Source of the DNA: Streptomyces sp. NBC_01298
GTDB taxonomy: Bacteria; Actinomycetota; Actinomycetes; Streptomycetales; Streptomycetaceae
Length of the DNA stretch: 64,000 nucleotides
Direction: 5' to 3'
Assembly (NCBI RefSeq): GCF_035978755.1
Contig: NZ_CP108416.1
Coordinates: forward strand, 97,413-161,412
Every line of letters begins with the position of its first letter. Position 1 is the first letter of the stretch. The translations under genes and the position numbers were made by a program. The notes beneath the pieces were generated by a model that worked only from the letters and a program-made list of their open reading frames with translations, did no database searches and was not told where the DNA came from. This document shows positions 16,973 to 25,760 of this stretch, one piece after another.

Positions 16973-18100
16973 TCAGACGCCCACGGCCACCGGCGGAGCC
17001 TCGATCGGCCCCATCCGCTGGACCCGCCAGCCGGCTCCCATCAGGCCCTGGGACAGGGTGACGGCGGTCCCGCGGGCGACCATCAGCTCGACCAGGCCGC
17101 TCTCGTCGCCGGGCGAGTGGTCAATGGTCATGTCCTCGATGTTGACGGCGAGTTCGGCGGCGTTCGCGAGGAGCCGGGCGAGTTCGCCGGGCTGGTCCCC
17201 GATCAGGACGCGGACCGGAGCGCAGGCGGGCACCGGGTGCCCGTGCTTGCCGGGGATGCGGTCGCGGCCGCTGAGGCCGCGGCCGAGCAGGTCGGCCAGG
17301 AGCGTGGTGCCCTGGGCGCGTTCGTCGGCGTCGTCGGTGGCGAGGCCCCGCAGGGCGGCCACGGTGACCTGGAGGTCCTCGGCGAGCTCGGTCAGCACGT
17401 CGGCGACCGCGGTGGCGTTGGACTCCAGGATGTCGCTCCACAGCCGGGGGTCGCCCCCGGCGATCCGGGTCACGTCGCGCAGCCCCTGTCCGGCCAGCCG
17501 GCAGGCGTCCTCCGGGAGGTGCTGGAGGCGGGCGGCCATCAGCGAGGCCACCACGTGCGGGGTGTGGGAGACGCGGGCCACGGCCCGGTCGTGGACGTCG
17601 CTGTCCATGACGACGGGCATCGCCCCGCACAGGGAGACCATCATGAGCGCCATGTTGAGGGCGTCGCGGCTGGTGTGGGCCGTGGGGGTCAGCACCCAGG
17701 AGCGGCCCTCGAAGAGGGTGGCGCAGGCGGCGAGCGGGCCGGAGCGCTCCCGGCCGGCCATCGGGTGTCCGCCGATGAAGCTGACGGGATCGGCGCCGGC
17801 GGCGAGGACCCCGATCTCCGGTTCGGTCTTGACGCTGGCGACGTCGGTGTACGAGCGGGCCAGGCCCAGCCTCTGCTGGGCGGCGAGCACGGTGCCGACC
17901 TGGGCCGGCGGGACGGCCAGTACGGCCAGGTCCACGGTGGTCTTCGGGGCGCCGACGGTGCCGGCGCCGAGCGAGGCGGCGGTGCGGGCGGCCGAGTCGT
18001 TCGCGTCCATGAGGTGGACGGCCACCCCTCGGCGGGACAGGGCCAGTGCGATGGAGGTTCCGATGAGGCCCGTCCCCACCACCGCGGCGGAGCGGATCAT
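16973..18100 (-). CDS. tyrA: Prephenate dehydrogenase
   Basis: 375 residues from ATG 18100. It oxidatively decarboxylates prephenate to 4-hydroxyphenylpyruvate. Rossmann motif VVGTGLIGTSIALALSRRG at 7-25; FIGGHPMAGRERSG near 130; DVHDRAVARVSHTPHVVASL near 190 with the family's catalytic histidine. A C-terminal ACT-like domain starts at about residue 295 (VRVLIGDQPGELARLLANAA) and probably mediates feedback by tyrosine. It overlaps the chorismate mutase gene by four bases, so carbon is steered from chorismate to 4-hydroxyphenylpyruvate, the clearest hint of what the cluster consumes. Confidence 0.95.
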   Translation of the reverse strand: MIRSAAVVGTGLIGTSIALALSRRGVAVHLMDANDSAARTAASLGAGTVGAPKTTVDLAVLAVPPAQVGTVLAAQQRLGLARSYTDVASVKTEPEIGVLAAGADPVSFIGGHPMAGRERSGPLAACATLFEGRSWVLTPTAHTSRDALNMALMMVSLCGAMPVVMDSDVHDRAVARVSHTPHVVASLMAARLQHLPEDACRLAGQGLRDVTRIAGGDPRLWSDILESNATAVADVLTELAEDLQVTVAALRGLATDDADERAQGTTLLADLLGRGLSGRDRIPGKHGHPVPACAPVRVLIGDQPGELARLLANAAELAVNIEDMTIDHSPGDESGLVELMVARGTAVTLSQGLMGAGWRVQRMGPIEAPPVAVGV

Positions 18101-18474
18101 CTGGATTCCCCGGCGGTGACCAGGTCTCGGCGCAGGGCGGCCGCACCGCCCAGGTAGACGTGCTTGATCTCGCGCTTGGACAGTTCCGTCTCGGCGTACG
18201 CGAGGATCCGCACGACCCGGGGCAGGGCCCCGGCGATGTCCAGTTCCTGCGCGCACATCATCGGCACGTCGGTCACGCCCAGTTCGCGGGCGGCGACCGC
18301 CGGGAACTCGCTGACCAGGTCGGGGGTCGCCGTGAAGAACAGGCTGACCAGCTCCTCCTGGTCGAGCCCGTTGGCGGCGAGCATCTCCTGGAACAGCGTT
18401 CGGACCCCGTCCAGCAGGTGGCCCCGCTCGTCGACTTCCAGCTGGATGGCACCGCGCAGGGCACGCACGGACAT
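18097..18474 (-). CDS. aroH: Monofunctional chorismate mutase, AroH (trimeric) class
   Basis: 125 residues, the right size for the AroH pseudo-alpha/beta-barrel class. It rearranges chorismate to prephenate. Aligning by eye with Bacillus AroH, the active-site residues are present: Arg7, Glu77 (Glu78 in Bacillus), Arg89 (Arg90) and Tyr107 (Tyr108), with a one-residue deletion before them. Landmarks are SLFFTATPDLVSEFPA and HVYLGGAAALRRDL. ATG 18474 has an AAGGGAG site. It is translationally coupled to tyrA. Confidence 0.95.
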   Translation of the reverse strand: MSVRALRGAIQLEVDERGHLLDGVRTLFQEMLAANGLDQEELVSLFFTATPDLVSEFPAVAARELGVTDVPMMCAQELDIAGALPRVVRILAYAETELSKREIKHVYLGGAAALRRDLVTAGESR

Positions 18475-18522
18475 GGGCTTCTCCCTTTGCTTCAGGACGG
18501 TACGTCGATCGGTCGCTCGGGA

Positions 18523-19914
18523 TCAGGCGGCGGCCGGTACGGCTTCGGGGCGGGCCGCGCCGGCCGTCGCGCGACCGCGGTACAGCTCGGCGACCCGGAA
18601 GGCCAGGTCGAGCGACTGCTTGCGGTTCAGCCGCGGGTCGCAGGCGGACTCGTAGCGCTGTCCGAGGTCGGTGAGCCGGACCTCGGCGCCGCCTCCGACG
18701 CATTCGGTGACGTCGTCGCCGGTCAGCTCGATGTGGATGCCGCCGGGGTGGGTGCCGAGCGCGCGGTGGACCTCGAAGAAGCCGGTGACCTCGTCGAGGA
18801 CGTCGTCGAAGTGCCGGGTCTTGTGGCCGCTGGGCGCCTCGAAGGTGTTGCCGTGCATCGGGTCGCAGATCCACGCGGGTCGCGCGCCCTCGGCGGTGAC
18901 CTTGCCGATCAGCTCGGGGAGGATCTCGCGGATGTTGCGGGCGCCCATCCGGGTGATGAAGGTGAGGCGGCCGGGTTCGCGCTGCGGGTCCAGCTTGTCG
19001 ATGAGGCGCAGGGCCTCGTCGGCGGAGGTCGTGGGGCCGAGCTTGACTCCGATGGGGTTCTGCACCGTGGAGGCGAACTCGATGTGGGCGCCGTCCAGTT
19101 GACGGGTGCGCTCACCGATCCAGATCATGTGGCCGGAGACGTCGTACAGCTGGCCGGTACGGGCGTCGACGCGGGTGAGCGCGGCCTCGTAGTCCAGCAG
19201 CAGGGCCTCGTGGCTGGCGAAGATCTCGGAGGAGTGGACGGCGGCCGGGTCGGCGCCGCAGGCGGCGAGGAAGGTCAGGGCGTAGTCGATGTCCCCGGCG
19301 AGGCGCTCGTAGCGCTCACCGACCGGGGAGGCGGCGACGAAGTCGCGGTTCCACTCGTGGACCTGGCGCAGGTCGGCGTAGCCGCCGGTGGTGAAGGCCC
19401 GTACGAGGTTCAGGGTGGCGGCGGAGGAGTGGTACATCCGCTTGAGCCGCTCCGGGTCCGGGGTGCGGGACTCGGGCGTGAAGGCGAGGCCGTTGACGGA
19501 GTCACCGCGGTAGACGGGCAGTTCGACACCATCGCGGATCTCGGTGGGCTTGGAGCGGGGCTTGGAGTACTGCCCGGCGATCCGGCCGATCTTCACCACG
19601 GGCACGGAGCTCGCGTAGGTGAGGACGGCGGCCATCTGGAGCAGCGTCTGCACCTTGTCGCGGACCTGGTCGGAGCTGACGGCGTCGAAGGTCTCGGCGC
19701 AGTCCCCGCCCTGGAGGACGAAGGCCTCGCCCCGGGCGACGTCGGCGAGCCGGTCGCGCAGCCGGTCGCACTCGCCGGCGAAGACCAGGGGCGGGAAGGA
19801 GGCGAGGTCGTCGAGCGCGGAGCGCAGGGCGACCGGATCGGGGTAGGACGGCTGCTGGGCGGCGGGCAGCAGCCGCCAGGAGTCGACGGCCGTGGCGTGC
19901 GTGGCGAGGGTCAT
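18523..19914 (-). CDS. 3-deoxy-7-phosphoheptulonate (DAHP) synthase, class II
   Basis: 463 residues of the plant-type (class II) enzyme, condensing PEP and erythrose-4-phosphate as the entry step to the shikimate pathway. Visible are LQGGDCAETF near 67-76 (metal-binding Cys), RIAGQYSKPRS near 110, WICDPMHGNT near 345, and HPGGIHIELTGDDVTEC near 400, with metal-binding His, Glu and Asp. Class II enzymes from clusters are often less feedback-sensitive; the N-terminal regulatory extension here is of ordinary length. It is the first gene of the long minus-strand aromatic run and lies 48 bases before the mutase. Confidence 0.96.
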   Translation of the reverse strand: MTLATHATAVDSWRLLPAAQQPSYPDPVALRSALDDLASFPPLVFAGECDRLRDRLADVARGEAFVLQGGDCAETFDAVSSDQVRDKVQTLLQMAAVLTYASSVPVVKIGRIAGQYSKPRSKPTEIRDGVELPVYRGDSVNGLAFTPESRTPDPERLKRMYHSSAATLNLVRAFTTGGYADLRQVHEWNRDFVAASPVGERYERLAGDIDYALTFLAACGADPAAVHSSEIFASHEALLLDYEAALTRVDARTGQLYDVSGHMIWIGERTRQLDGAHIEFASTVQNPIGVKLGPTTSADEALRLIDKLDPQREPGRLTFITRMGARNIREILPELIGKVTAEGARPAWICDPMHGNTFEAPSGHKTRHFDDVLDEVTGFFEVHRALGTHPGGIHIELTGDDVTECVGGGAEVRLTDLGQRYESACDPRLNRKQSLDLAFRVAELYRGRATAGAARPEAVPAAA

Positions 19915-19994
19915 GGTGGCTGTGCCTCGATCGGTTTCGGTGGGAAAGGGAAGAGGTGTGGGCCTGTCGCCGCCCGGGATGGCGGCCCCGGGAG

Positions 19995-20034
19995 CCGGGG
20001 GTCCGTACGGTGGTGCGGCCGTACGGACCCCCGG
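19995..20034 (-). terminator. Perfect 16-bp hairpin between MFS gene and aromatic operon
   Basis: Arms 19995-20010 and 20019-20034 are exact reverse complements with an 8-base loop. It follows the exporter stop (20072, minus strand) and precedes the DAHP synthase start by 80 bases. It is probably the exporter's terminator. It is too near the operon promoter to exclude an attenuation role, but I find no leader peptide rich in aromatic codons. Confidence 0.75.
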
Positions 20035-20071
20035 TGGGCAATCCGTTGCGGGTGCCTGTCTCGCCAGGGGC

Positions 20072-21340
20072 CTAGACCGGCTCGTGGACCCCGGAAGGAA
20101 CGGCCTCGGGTGCCTGGGCTCCGGGCCCGGCTTCCTCACCGGCGGCCTTGTGGCCCTTGGTGAGGCCGAAGAAGAGCAGACCGCCGACGCCGAGGACGGC
20201 GATGACGATGCCCATCGGAACCGCGCTGTCCTCGCCGGCCAGGCCGACGAGCGGCACCACGGCCGCGCCGATCAGGTGCTGGGACAGGCCCAGCAGCGCG
20301 GCGGCCGAACCGGCCACGTCGCCGTGGTCCTGGAGGGCCAGCGCGAAGGAGTTCGGCAGGACGAGGCCGACGCTGGAGACGACCAGGAAGAGCGCGACGA
20401 GCAGCGGGGCCAGACCGGCGTCGGTGAGGACGACGGCGAGCAGCCCGAGGCCGCCGACCGCGGAGACGGCCAGACCGGTGGCGAGCAGGGCGCGCGGGCC
20501 GGTCTTGTGCACGATGCGGCCGCTGACCTGCGCGGCGATGACCAGGCCGAGGGCGTTGACGCCGAAGACGACGCTGTACGCCTGCGGGGACATTCCGTGG
20601 ATGGACTGGAGCACGAAGGTCGAGCCGGAGATGTAGGCGAACATCGCGGCGAAGGCGAAGCCGCAGGCCAGGTTGTAGCCGACGAACACCTTGTCGCCGA
20701 GCAGCCGGCGGAAGATCGGGCCGGTGGCCTTGAGGCCGCCGTGCACGCGCCGTTCGGCGGGGTGCGTCTCGGGCAGGGCGCCGGCGACGCCGATGAGCAT
20801 CAGGGCGCCGATGATGGCGAGGGCGATGAAGATGCCCTTCCACGAGGTGACGAGCATCAGCTGGCCGCCGAGGACGGGGGCCAGGATCGGCGCGATGCCG
20901 GTGATGAGCATCAGCATCGCGAAGAACCGGGCCGCGGCGGGCCCGGTGTGCCGGTCGCGCACGACCGCGGAGGCGATGACGATGCCGGTGGCGCCGCCGA
21001 GGCCCTGGAGGGCGCGCAGCCCGACCAGCGTCCAGATGTTGGGGGCGAAGGCGCACAGCAGGGCGGTGACGGCGAACAGCGCCAGACCCGCGATGAGCGG
21101 CCGGCGGCGGCCGAGCGCGTCGCTGACGGGTCCGGCGATGAGCTGGCCGATGCCGAGGCCCAGCAGGCAGGCGGTGAGGCTGAGCTGGGCCGCCGAGGCG
21201 CTGGTGCTCAGGTCCTCGGCGATCTGCGGAAGGCCCGGCATGTAGGCGTCGTTGGCCAGCGGGCCGAGAGCGGTGAGTGCACCGAGGATGATCGCGAACC
21301 GGACGATGCCGGCGCTCTTCGGTGTGGCGGATGAAGTCAT
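20072..21340 (-). CDS. MFS multidrug exporter, Bcr/CflA family
   Basis: 422 residues with twelve predicted membrane helices. The first helix and loop (ILGALTALGPLANDAYMPGL) carries the Bcr/CflA signature with Asp in helix 1; SDALGRRRPLIAGLALF is the MFS loop 2-3 motif; VLGGQLMLVTSWKGIFIAL occurs in helix 5. The tail is short, acidic and Ala/Gly-rich. It is a proton-driven drug exporter in the cytoplasmic membrane and may pump out the cluster product. It lies 29 bases downstream of the NAD(P)-binding gene, in the same direction. Confidence 0.93.
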   Translation of the reverse strand: MTSSATPKSAGIVRFAIILGALTALGPLANDAYMPGLPQIAEDLSTSASAAQLSLTACLLGLGIGQLIAGPVSDALGRRRPLIAGLALFAVTALLCAFAPNIWTLVGLRALQGLGGATGIVIASAVVRDRHTGPAAARFFAMLMLITGIAPILAPVLGGQLMLVTSWKGIFIALAIIGALMLIGVAGALPETHPAERRVHGGLKATGPIFRRLLGDKVFVGYNLACGFAFAAMFAYISGSTFVLQSIHGMSPQAYSVVFGVNALGLVIAAQVSGRIVHKTGPRALLATGLAVSAVGGLGLLAVVLTDAGLAPLLVALFLVVSSVGLVLPNSFALALQDHGDVAGSAAALLGLSQHLIGAAVVPLVGLAGEDSAVPMGIVIAVLGVGGLLFFGLTKGHKAAGEEAGPGAQAPEAVPSGVHEPV

Positions 21341-21369
21341 GTGTCTGATCCCCTCCGGGGGACGCGGAA

Positions 21370-22017
21370 TCAGTAGGCGACGGTGATGCGGGCCTGGATC
21401 GCGTCGCCGCGCTCCAGTTCGTCCGCGAAGGCGACCGCGTAGTCGGCGATGCTGATCTGGCTCTTGCCTTCGGCGTCCACCAGGAGCTGCTCACCACCGA
21501 CGCGATAGGTCCCGGTGCGCGGACCGGGCTCGATCTGGGCGGCGGGGGAGATGAACGTCCAGTCCAGGGAGCCGGCCTGGCGGTAGAGGGCGAGCGCCTC
21601 GCTCTGGGCGAGCGCGTTCTGCTTCCACATGGCCGGGAAGTTCGGGTTGTCGATGACCTTGACGCCCGGGGCGACCTCCAGGCTGCCGGCGCCGCCGAGG
21701 ACCACGACACGGCGTACGCCGCTGCGGGTGAGGCCCTCGATGAGCGCGTTGGCCGCACCGACGATGATCTTGTGGTCGTCGTCGACGCCGAGCTTGGGGC
21801 CGACGGCCGAGGCGACGGCGTCGTAGCCCGCCGCGGACAGGTCGGCCACGGTGTCCGCGTCGGTGGCGTCACCGGCGATGACCTTGAGGCCTTCGTGGCC
21901 GTTGCCCGCGATCTCGCCGGTGCGGGTCACGCCGGTGACGGCGTGGCCGCGGGAGAGCAGTTCGCCGGCGATGGCGCTGCCGATGTGTCCGCTGGCTCCG
22001 AAAAGCAGGATGTTCAT
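21370..22017 (-). CDS. NAD(P)-binding Rossmann protein (NmrA/YwnB-like)
   Basis: 215 residues of the atypical short-chain dehydrogenase group: MNILLFGASGHIGSAIAGELLSRG carries GASGxxGS in place of the classic GxxGxxG. VIAGDATDADTVADLSAAGYDAVASAVGP follows, and then RRVVVLGGAGSLEVAPG. There is no YxxxK catalytic pair in the usual place. Such proteins are NADPH sensors or reductases. It is part of the 20-28 kb block of consistent direction; substrate unknown. Confidence 0.88.
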   Translation of the reverse strand: MNILLFGASGHIGSAIAGELLSRGHAVTGVTRTGEIAGNGHEGLKVIAGDATDADTVADLSAAGYDAVASAVGPKLGVDDDHKIIVGAANALIEGLTRSGVRRVVVLGGAGSLEVAPGVKVIDNPNFPAMWKQNALAQSEALALYRQAGSLDWTFISPAAQIEPGPRTGTYRVGGEQLLVDAEGKSQISIADYAVAFADELERGDAIQARITVAY

Positions 22018-22076
22018 GGTGGTGCCTCTTCTTCCTCGGTGATTCTTCGGGGGTGGTGCCGGACGAGGAGCGCGGG

Positions 22077-22889
22077 CTAGTCCTCTTCGAGGAAGTCGGG
22101 CTGCTCGCGGATGATCTCGTCCCAGAGCAGCTGGAAGCTGAACCAGCCCAGCTGCTCGTTGCCGAAGCCGTCCCCAGCGGCGACGGCCTGCTCATGGGTG
22201 AAGCTCTTGGGCGTGCCCGCGGCCCTGGCGAGCAGCTGCACCTGGGCGCAGCTGTCGTAGGTGAAGAACCAGTGCACGGCCTCGTCGAGCGATCCGCCGA
22301 CGGTTATCAGGCCGTGGTGGCGCAGCAGGATCGCGCGGTTGTCGCCCAGCTTCTCCGCGATGTCGCGGCCGAGTTCGGCCGAGACGGAGGGGCCTTCGTA
22401 CTCCTCGTAGAGGACCTGGCGGTTGTAGAAGGCCGACGATTCCTGGTCGATGGGGTCCAGCAGGCGGCCCAGGGCGCCCAGCGCGCGGGAGTGCGCGGTG
22501 TGGCCGTGGGCGGCCGCCGTGGCACCCGGCTGCATCTCGTGGATGGCCGAATGGATGACGAACGCACTGGGGTTGACCCGGTGCTTACCCTCTACGACGT
22601 TGCCCGCCGAGTCCACGCAGATAAGGTCGGCGACGCGGACCAGGTTGAAGGAGACGCCGAAGGGGTTCACCCAGAACCGGTCCTCGTGCTCCGGGTCGCG
22701 GACCGAGATGTGGCCCGAGATGCCCTCACCGAAGCCGTACTTCCCGAACAGCCTCAGCGCGGCGGCGAGCCGCTGCTTGCGGTGGCGGCGCGTCTCCTCG
22801 TGGGTGGCGAAGACCGGCTCGCTGGGGATCGGCAGGCCGGTGTGCGTGTCCGCCAGGTAGGCGGGCCGGTCGGTCTCGGTGACGCTCAT
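22077..22889 (-). CDS. Class II aldolase/adducin-family protein
   Basis: 270 residues. The class II aldolase core is visible: FGKYGFGEGISGHISVRDPE near 50-70, ATAAAHGHTAHSRALGALGR near 135-155 with the HxH zinc ligands, and AILLRHHGLITVGGSLDEAV near 205-224 with the third zinc histidine. Family members cleave or isomerise sugar-phosphate-like substrates by retro-aldol chemistry, or act as decarboxylases. Inside an aromatic cluster it may work on a hydroxylated side chain or ring-derived aldol; that is inference. Confidence 0.9.
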   Translation of the reverse strand: MSVTETDRPAYLADTHTGLPIPSEPVFATHEETRRHRKQRLAAALRLFGKYGFGEGISGHISVRDPEHEDRFWVNPFGVSFNLVRVADLICVDSAGNVVEGKHRVNPSAFVIHSAIHEMQPGATAAAHGHTAHSRALGALGRLLDPIDQESSAFYNRQVLYEEYEGPSVSAELGRDIAEKLGDNRAILLRHHGLITVGGSLDEAVHWFFTYDSCAQVQLLARAAGTPKSFTHEQAVAAGDGFGNEQLGWFSFQLLWDEIIREQPDFLEED

Positions 22890-22997
22890 GCTCGGGGGTC
22901 CTCATCTCCGGAATCTCCGGGTCGTCTTCCGGTGTCGGTGCGGGTACGGCTACGGGTACTGGTGCGGGCGGCGGTACGGATGCGGGTGCGGGCGGCG

Positions 22998-24542
22998 CTA
23001 GACCGTGAGCAGGACGTCCTCGTTCTCCTGGGTGGCGGCCGTGACGGTCTCGGCGTGCTGCAGGATCGCGCCGACGATGTCCTGGCTGCGGTCGACCAGG
23101 GAGGGGATCCCGAAGGTGAAGAAGAGCGAGCCGGCGGCGATGTTGCCGAGCCCGTACAGGCGCGGGTCGGGCCGGCCGTTGGTGGTCAGCTGGCTGGTCG
23201 GACGCGCTATGTGCAGGCCGCCGTGGGGGTGCCGGCTGGCGACGCGGCTGCGCATGAGCGAGGTGACCAGGGGCGCGGCGCTGGTGGGGATGCGCCCCTC
23301 GGAGGCGTTGACCGCGCTGATGACGCGGTCGGCCGTGAAGTCGTGTCCCTCGGCGGTGACGACGTCGAAGCCGGCCTCGGGGTTCGGGGTGATGTTCTGC
23401 AGGCCGGCGACGATCTCCAGCTTGTCCGCCTCGACGAGGTCGAGGAGGACTCCGGCGCTGCCGGGCGGCATCGGGCAGCACAGGCTCATGATCGTGCGGT
23501 AGTGGGCGCGCAGCAGCTGGACCTTGTCCTGCTCGCGCAGCATCGGCCAGACGTCGGGGCCGGTCTCGGGAACCGCGCGCTGGAGGATGCGCAGGCCCAT
23601 GTGGGGGGAGTCGACCTCTTCGATCTGCCGGCGCAGCCGGTCGACCGGGTCCTCCAGGTCAACCCGGATGATCTCCGAGACGACGGCGTCGAGGTCGGCG
23701 CCCACGTCGCGGAACTCGGCCCGCATGATGGTGGCGATGTCCTCGAGGGAGATCTCGGGGTGGATCGCGGCCAGCTCCTCCATCCGGTGCGGGGTGAAGT
23801 GCCGCAGCTCGAAGGGGACCGCCTTCTGCCGTACGCCGGGCAGGACGCCTCGCCGGGACAGCAGGCTGATCTTGCCCTGGTGCCCCTGGGCGGCCAGCGA
23901 CAGGATGATGTCGATGGCGGTCAGGCCGCTGCCGATGATCGCGACGTGCTCCCGCTCGCCGACGTTCGCCAGCTTGTTGACGATCGGGTACGGGTCCCCG
24001 ACGAAGCCGGGGGTGTCGCCCAGACCGTAGACGTCCTTGGGGCTGTCGCCGCCGACGCACAGGATGGCGTAGTCGAAGGCGCGGGCCCGGCCGTTGCCGG
24101 TGCGCAGCAGCACCCGGTTGGCGGCGCGGCTCGCGGAGGTGACCCCCTCGCCGACGAGGTCGACCCGCCAGCCCTGGCGGCGCAGTTCGCCGAGGGCCGC
24201 GTAGGCCGTCTGCTCCAGGTACTCGCCGTAGACGGTGCGGGGGGCGAAGCGGCTCCCCGACCAGCGGTCGACTCCGGTGCGGACCCCGATGACCTTGTCC
24301 CGCGTCTCCAGCCAGTTCTCGAAGTGCTGGAGGTCGCCGGCGCGCACGGACATGTCGTCGGGGGTCGCGTTGACCTTGAGGGTCTCGGTGTCCACCTGGT
24401 AGGCGCGCCCCCGCCACAGGTGCGGTGACGGTTCGAAGACCGTGAGGCTGCCCGGTTCGCTTTGTGTTCGCGACAACGCGTCGATCAAGCAGACTGCAGC
24501 CGCGCCTCCTCCGACGATGCCGATCGAGAATCCACGGGACAT
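22998..24542 (-). CDS. FAD/NAD(P)-binding oxidoreductase (PF13454-like)
   Basis: 514 residues. An N-terminal FAD site, FSIGIVGGGAAAVCLIDALSR at 5-25, a second nucleotide site HVAIIGSGLTAIDIILSLAAQG near 195-216, and ATG-like LLVTGNG segments are present. The sequence LWRGRAYQVDTETLKVNATPD and the overall length match FAD_NAD_bind proteins, flavin monooxygenase relatives seen in many antibiotic clusters. It is a cytosolic, likely NADPH-dependent, oxidase or hydroxylase. It lies in the same direction as the aldolase gene and could act on the same intermediate. Confidence 0.87.
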   Translation of the reverse strand: MSRGFSIGIVGGGAAAVCLIDALSRTQSEPGSLTVFEPSPHLWRGRAYQVDTETLKVNATPDDMSVRAGDLQHFENWLETRDKVIGVRTGVDRWSGSRFAPRTVYGEYLEQTAYAALGELRRQGWRVDLVGEGVTSASRAANRVLLRTGNGRARAFDYAILCVGGDSPKDVYGLGDTPGFVGDPYPIVNKLANVGEREHVAIIGSGLTAIDIILSLAAQGHQGKISLLSRRGVLPGVRQKAVPFELRHFTPHRMEELAAIHPEISLEDIATIMRAEFRDVGADLDAVVSEIIRVDLEDPVDRLRRQIEEVDSPHMGLRILQRAVPETGPDVWPMLREQDKVQLLRAHYRTIMSLCCPMPPGSAGVLLDLVEADKLEIVAGLQNITPNPEAGFDVVTAEGHDFTADRVISAVNASEGRIPTSAAPLVTSLMRSRVASRHPHGGLHIARPTSQLTTNGRPDPRLYGLGNIAAGSLFFTFGIPSLVDRSQDIVGAILQHAETVTAATQENEDVLLTV

Positions 24543-24715
24543 GTGTCAGTCACCTATCAATTCGTGGAAGGCGCGGGGTCGTCGTGCGCCGGCCTTGCTG
24601 TCCGCGATCACGGTGGCCCTTTCCTCGCCTACTCCGGGGATTCAGTGGGAGCCGCCGGCCACCCCCGGTGCGGCGGGGGCGGAACCGGTCGGCCAAGGGT
24701 TTGGGTCTTTGCGAC

Positions 24716-25759
24716 TCAGGCGGCGGAGTTCTTGAAGTTCTTCATCGAGACGGTGAAGTCCCCGCGATTGGCGCGGTAGTCGATGCAGTACTCCTGCGGG
24801 TACCAGCCGCCTATCTGCCACTGCTGCGGCTGCTTTATGGGCCAGCAGCGGCTCGGGTTGACCCCGGCGGCTATGCCCTCGAACCAGGCCTTCGTGATCA
24901 TCGGCTCGAGGAAGCTGATCTTGGCGTCGTAGGCGCCGTATATGAAGGTCTGGGTGAAGGCGATCGAGCTCCACTCGGGCGAGTTGAGGTCGATCAGGTG
25001 GTTGCCCATGGCCGCCTCGGCCACGTTGTTGTTCACGTAGTCCGCCGGCAGGTACTGCGGGGGGATCGGCTCGATGGCCGTCGCGTAGTCGTCGCAGTTG
25101 ATGGCCAGGCCGCAGGGGCCGCTGCGGATCGCGTCGCGCTCCGCCTTGGACTGCGTGTAGAAGTGGAAGTCGAAGTGCGGGGTGTCGTAGATGTGCTCCG
25201 GCCCGTGGCCCATCGGGTTGAAGTTGACCAGGGCCCACTTGAGCGGCATGCCGGGCAGCGCGGTGAGCTGCGAGGGAAGGTCCAGCGGGCGCTCGTGGCC
25301 GCCGACGCACTCGGTGTGCTGGTCGACCGAGCCGTCACCGTTCACGTCGAAGCAGTGGTGCCCGTCGGTCATGGTGGTCGGCAGGTTGGTCAGCATGGAC
25401 TGGGGGAATACGATGCCGACGGTCTGCGGCTTCACGCCGTTGATCTGCGCGTACGTGCGCACCGTGCCGTTGCCCAGGGCGCTCGGGGTGCCGTAGGAGG
25501 AGCACGGGCCCGCGTAGGAGAGCGTCTCCTGGAGCAGGACCTGCGAGGCCCACTGCGCGACCTTGACGGTGCGCTCGCGGGTCGGGGCGTCCCGCGTCAC
25601 CAGGCACACGGTCACCGGGCCCGACGTACGCGCCGCGGCCTCCGCGGTGGAGTCCGTGGCCTGGGCCGGGTCGCCCGGCAGGATCAGCAGGGTCAGGGCC
25701 GATATGGCCAGGGCAGCTCCGAGGAGCACCCGCCAGCTCAGCAGCTTCTTCGCGCGCAC
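24716..25759 (-). CDS. Secreted protein, possibly TTHB210-like (DUF5602)
   Basis: 347 residues from GTG 25759. An N-terminal signal sequence is clear: RAKKLLSWR, a hydrophobic stretch of about 20 residues (VLLGAALAISALTLLIL) and an ALA-like region before ATDSTAEA. The mature part has six or more cysteines, and the motif GPEHIYDTPHFDFHFYTQ resembles the HxDFHFY metal-like site of TTHB210-type proteins. One base separates its start codon from the flavin reductase stop, so it is co-translated with the monooxygenase system, which is odd for an exported protein. Confidence 0.7.
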   Translation of the reverse strand: MRAKKLLSWRVLLGAALAISALTLLILPGDPAQATDSTAEAAARTSGPVTVCLVTRDAPTRERTVKVAQWASQVLLQETLSYAGPCSSYGTPSALGNGTVRTYAQINGVKPQTVGIVFPQSMLTNLPTTMTDGHHCFDVNGDGSVDQHTECVGGHERPLDLPSQLTALPGMPLKWALVNFNPMGHGPEHIYDTPHFDFHFYTQSKAERDAIRSGPCGLAINCDDYATAIEPIPPQYLPADYVNNNVAEAAMGNHLIDLNSPEWSSIAFTQTFIYGAYDAKISFLEPMITKAWFEGIAAGVNPSRCWPIKQPQQWQIGGWYPQEYCIDYRANRGDFTVSMKNFKNSAA

Positions 25760-25760
25760 T

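Noticed and set aside
19915..20071. Aromatic amino acid attenuator or T-box upstream of DAHP synthase
   Set aside because: A strong hairpin exists, but I see no leader peptide with Phe/Tyr/Trp codons and no T-box sequence; it fits a plain terminator.
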